Source: Moritella sp. F3 (GTDB lineage Bacteria; Pseudomonadota; Gammaproteobacteria; Enterobacterales; Moritellaceae). From it: 64,000 bases of DNA. The stretch covers positions 1-64,000 of the forward strand of contig NZ_BLRL01000001.1 in the NCBI RefSeq assembly GCF_015082335.1, written 5' to 3'. Positions 61,397 to 64,000 of the stretch are shown piece after piece. Each line of letters opens with the position of its first letter. Position 1 is the first letter of the stretch. Position numbers and translations under genes: made by a program. The notes under the pieces were generated by a model. That model saw only the letters and a program-made list of their open reading frames with translations. It ran no database searches and was not told the origin of the DNA.

Positions 61397-63184
61397 TTAT
61401 AAGAATGAAATAGTGGTTGAGTCATCGCGTAAAATGTCGATTGGCTCCCAGTGTAAAACGTGCATTGCAGCCCAGGCTAAATCAGCATGCGAGCCTATTT
61501 TGTTACGTGCAGAAATAAAGGTGATCTGATTACTCTTCACTGTCGTGTGTTGCCGTATCATCAAGAAGGAATGCACTAAATCATCCCATTCATCATCAAA
61601 TTGCAAACGTCCTGCATTGATGATTTCACGGGCTTTATACGCCATCATGCGTTTTATCTCGGGTGAGTAATCCAGCATGGTCAGTCCTGGATAGAATTTT
61701 CTGACCAGTTCCGCGACCGCAGAGCCCACGCCGCCGATATCAATAGCCAAATAAACCACCGTGTACTTTTCACAAATACCTTGAATAGCGTTAGCCTGGT
61801 CTTCATAGCTTGAGCCTTTTAAACGAAGGCGCTCAATTATGCGAAACGAGCCCCCTTTGATAGCAGGTTTTAAGGCAACAACTAACCCCGCATCGTCAGA
61901 GCCTTCACCTTGCCCGCCGCCGCGCGGGTCATAACCCACTAATACCTCACGCCTACCAACAGGGTGAAGCGCATCAAAATCAACATCACTCCATAATGAT
62001 GTATCTGCTTTACAGGCAAGCAATGCCTTAATGCTAAAGAATGAGGATGCATCGTCTAAAAATACGCAGCGCAGTAAGTTATCAAATACTGTTTTATCCG
62101 GATATTTACGGCGTAGTTTATCCATGTTGAAAAAGTTAGCGCCACCGGCTATCGCATCATCCACGGTTATCATCTGACGGAAAATACCATCAACGCCTAG
62201 CGCACCAGCTTTAAGTGCTTTATGGCTTATTTCAATTTTTAAATCTTTTCTGCCGGACCATTTTGAATATGCTTCATGGGCGGTACTCGATGGCGTCGAT
62301 AAATACGTTGTGCGGTACTTGGATTGAATTGTCAGACCACCAATAAGGTCGTCTAGCTCTTTGAACTTTGGGATCCAAAATGCTTCATCAATATATAAAT
62401 GGCCGTTAAAACCTTGACCTGTGCGAGCGTTCGTTGATAAGAACGTTAAACTTGCGCCATTACTGAGTTGTAAATCATCTTTCCCTTTTAATTCCACATC
62501 GCCAAGTTCAAGTGCAAATTTACGAATGTAGTTTTTAAATATCTCACTTTGCTTACGCGATGCAGATAAAAACACCTGGTTATCGCCGGTTAATATCGCA
62601 TCTTCAAACGCTTCAAATGCAAAATAAAATGTTAAACCAATTTGACGAGACTTAAGGTAAAAACGCATCTCGTTAATGTCGTTATTACACTTATGATCGT
62701 GAATATTTTTTTGATACTCAAAGAACGTCTTTTCTCTGAAATTCGCCAATATATCAGGCGTGATACCTGAGATATCATTTTTAGTTTTATTGCTTGGCCT
62801 GCCACGTCGCTGTTCTGAATGACTGTCGTTATGACTGGTTTTTTTCTTACGGCGCTCAGCGGTGTCGCGTTTGTGTTTCTGCTCAAGCAGTATTTCGAGT
62901 TCTTTGATTTGCGATTCGTGCTTTCTGTCAACCCAAAGCAGGTACGCAATACGCTGACGAAGCATTAATTCAACGGGCGCATCATCGCGCATTTGCTTCC
63001 AACCAAATTTAGATATCCATTGTTGGATTGTTCTTGGCGCAATCACTAGTGCATCGGCAATCTCGGCTGTTTTATATTGGCGTAAGTAATACCCCAATGC
63101 ATGCGTTTGCATCTGGGTATAAATTGGTTTTTCTGGTGGCGTTGCAATTAAATTTATCTTCATCGTTACAGTGTGCAATAACAA
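61397..63184 (-). CDS. P: Terminase large (ATPase) subunit, P2 gpP family
   Basis: This 595-residue motor protein packages DNA and cuts cos. An N-terminal helix-turn-helix (about residues 37-57, EIADALVIAPRTIQQWISKF), a P2-type Walker A KSRQIGLTF, a Walker B HLYIDEAFW and the nuclease motifs GYDPRGGG and AIDIGGVGSAV are present. The TTG at 63184 has GAGG eight bases upstream, whereas the first ATG (63163) has no ribosome-binding site, so TTG is the more probable start. The length equals that of P2 gpP (590). Confidence 0.93.
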   Translation of the reverse strand: MLLHTVTMKINLIATPPEKPIYTQMQTHALGYYLRQYKTAEIADALVIAPRTIQQWISKFGWKQMRDDAPVELMLRQRIAYLLWVDRKHESQIKELEILLEQKHKRDTAERRKKKTSHNDSHSEQRRGRPSNKTKNDISGITPDILANFREKTFFEYQKNIHDHKCNNDINEMRFYLKSRQIGLTFYFAFEAFEDAILTGDNQVFLSASRKQSEIFKNYIRKFALELGDVELKGKDDLQLSNGASLTFLSTNARTGQGFNGHLYIDEAFWIPKFKELDDLIGGLTIQSKYRTTYLSTPSSTAHEAYSKWSGRKDLKIEISHKALKAGALGVDGIFRQMITVDDAIAGGANFFNMDKLRRKYPDKTVFDNLLRCVFLDDASSFFSIKALLACKADTSLWSDVDFDALHPVGRREVLVGYDPRGGGQGEGSDDAGLVVALKPAIKGGSFRIIERLRLKGSSYEDQANAIQGICEKYTVVYLAIDIGGVGSAVAELVRKFYPGLTMLDYSPEIKRMMAYKAREIINAGRLQFDDEWDDLVHSFLMIRQHTTVKSNQITFISARNKIGSHADLAWAAMHVLHWEPIDILRDDSTTISFL

Positions 63185-63207
63185 CGGAAATACCTCAGTA
63201 AATCAAG

Positions 63208-63230
63208 TTTCTACATTCCCTATATAGAAA
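63208..63230. promoter_or_regulatory. Candidate late-activator (Ogr) site before capsid gene O
   Basis: TTTCTA-N11-TAGAAA, the same dyad with the same spacing as at 59320. Here a -10-like TAAATT at 63263 gives a start of transcription about 55 bases from the dyad centre and a leader of about 25 bases before the O start codon. The site lies in the 113-base divergent gap between P and O. Confidence 0.5.
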
Positions 63231-63297
63231 TAGGTTCGATATTAAAAGAGGGCATATTTCGGTAAATTAAAATGACGCATTACAGGAGATTAACGGC

Positions 63298-64000
63298 ATG
63301 TTTCAATCTGAACCCCTTTGTATTTTGACCGCTGGCCCTACGGTCGACGGTCGTTTAATCGAGCAACAAGTTATTGATGATATTGCAGAGCAATATGATC
63401 CGAAAACATATAACGCCCGCATTAATGAAGACCATTGGTCATGGGGCGCTAAGTTCGGTTCTGTACTGTCCGTTGAAAAACGTGAAAACCAACTATTTGC
63501 GATATTAAAACCAAATGCATTGTTCTTAAACATGATTGAACAGGGGCAACTGCTGCATACGTCATGTGAAATTACACACGATTTTGCCAAGACGGGTAAA
63601 AGCTACCTGACAGGCCTTGCATTAACAGATGAACCTGCATCATTGGGGACCACTGAGATTCATTTATCAGCCAAAGATAAAAACAAACATAAAGATGAAA
63701 ACAAAGAAAGCTTAAGCAGTGGGGCAACCGTTGGTGAAAATAAAATTATTGCACCTGAAGTACCCGATGAAAAAGAAGATTTAAAGCTACTCGCAAGAAT
63801 TAAAAAAATATTCAGCATAAGCCCTGAGCCAATCACGCAACTCGAACAAGAAGAGAATGAACCCATGGATAAAGAGACAAAAGAATTACTCGCAACACAA
63901 ACCGAAAATATCACTGCGTTAACTGCGGCGGTGACACTGTTAGCCTCGACGACTAAACCTGTCATACCAGTGCCTGAAACAGTGCCAGAAACCGTTCCAA
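63298..64000 (+). CDS. O: Capsid scaffolding protein/protease, P2 gpO family (partial, cut by window end)
   Basis: The frame opens at ATG 63298 after ACAGGAGA and is still open at the window edge (234 codons). The N-terminal part is the gpO serine protease that processes capsid proteins: Asp17 in TVDGR, His46 in NEDHW and Ser89 in HTSCEI match the catalytic triad of P2 gpO (Asp19, His48, Ser107) in order. YLTGLALTDEPASLGTTE follows (about 107-124). A charged linker and a helical scaffold part start near residue 190, where an internal ATG (MDKETKELL) could give a separate scaffold product. The C-terminus is missing only because of the window. Confidence 0.92.
   Translation, partial: MFQSEPLCILTAGPTVDGRLIEQQVIDDIAEQYDPKTYNARINEDHWSWGAKFGSVLSVEKRENQLFAILKPNALFLNMIEQGQLLHTSCEITHDFAKTGKSYLTGLALTDEPASLGTTEIHLSAKDKNKHKDENKESLSSGATVGENKIIAPEVPDEKEDLKLLARIKKIFSISPEPITQLEQEENEPMDKETKELLATQTENITALTAAVTLLASTTKPVIPVPETVPETVP

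Larger units (their letters stand above)
39885..64000. mobile_element. P2/HP1-like prophage with Mu-like baseplate module (left part)
   Basis: The block starts with int next to rmf and runs to the window edge inside capsid gene O. The order is int, accessory island, cI, cox, a CII-like gene, small early genes, HUH replicase, ogr, cos-like site, Mu-like baseplate genes, fibres, lysis genes, then Q and P on the minus strand and O on the plus strand. Replication, control and head genes are of P2/HP1/K139 type; the baseplate genes are of Mu type. The remaining head, sheath, tube and tape genes and attR should lie beyond 64 kb. Apart from one frameshifted mini gene every expected gene is intact, so the phage may be functional. 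Confidence 0.9.

Noticed and set aside
63303..63590. Minus-strand frame opposite capsid gene O
   Set aside because: The plus strand encodes the gpO protease with its catalytic triad; the antisense frame has no support.
1..64000. Insertion sequences or transposase genes
   Set aside because: No transposase-like reading frame and no terminal inverted repeats with target duplications were seen; the prophage is the only mobile element recognised.

Overview
The window comes from a marine gammaproteobacterium, probably a Moritella-like member of the Alteromonadales/Vibrionales side of the class. The evidence is the AT-rich sequence and gammaproteobacterial gene sets and neighbourhoods: letA-letB-rsmF next to yebG/proQ-prc, pyrD-zapC-rlmKL-glutaredoxin-uup, and rmf. 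The genus is an inference; no rRNA or tRNA gene is present to anchor it. About 39.9 kb is chromosomal backbone. The remaining 24 kb is the left part of a prophage that continues past the right edge.

Backbone (1-39.9 kb): a chitobiase lipoprotein gene with a CRP-like site; a lipoprotein and a tiny secreted protein of unknown role; an MsbA-type ABC exporter; a Cache-GGDEF diguanylate cyclase; a TerB-like protein; an operon of a DUF2760 protein and two unusual Hsp70 proteins; rsmF, a seven-MCE-domain LetB and a LetA split into two genes (envelope lipid transport); SOS-controlled yebG; proQ and prc; pepN; the giant NAD-dependent glutamate dehydrogenase; pyrD; zapC; rlmKL; a glutaredoxin-like gene; uup; a DUF3466 protein; and rmf. 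Many units are closed by clear intrinsic terminators, listed individually.

Prophage (39.9 kb to the end): the int gene sits directly behind rmf, and the rmf terminator has lost its T tract exactly where phage DNA seems to begin, so attL is probably inside that terminator. Between int and the CI repressor lies an AT-rich accessory island. It holds a four-TM membrane protein with a perfect 15-bp in-frame tandem repeat (eleven EVPAG units) and a TRADD-N-associated-like membrane region, a small membrane protein, and a two-gene pair of a predicted restriction-endonuclease-fold protein and an ABC/SMC-like ATPase. This is the best candidate in the window for a poorly described defence system. Then follow the cI/cox switch with paired operators, a CII-like regulator, small early genes, a HUH replication endonuclease, a frameshifted mini zinc ribbon and an Ogr-like late activator.

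A G-rich segment at 51.18 kb, flanked by direct repeats, resembles a P2/186-type cos site. After it comes a Mu-like baseplate module (gp43-gp48 homologues), two related tail-fibre proteins with repeat-bearing accessory genes, a lysis cassette (two membrane proteins and an M15 endolysin), and finally P2-like head genes Q, P and O, with O cut by the window edge. The phage is therefore a mosaic: P2/HP1-type replication, control and head genes with a Mu-type baseplate placed between cos and Q. A dyad TTTCTA-N11-TAGAAA occurs with identical spacing upstream of the lysis genes and of O, and may be the binding site of the Ogr-like activator.
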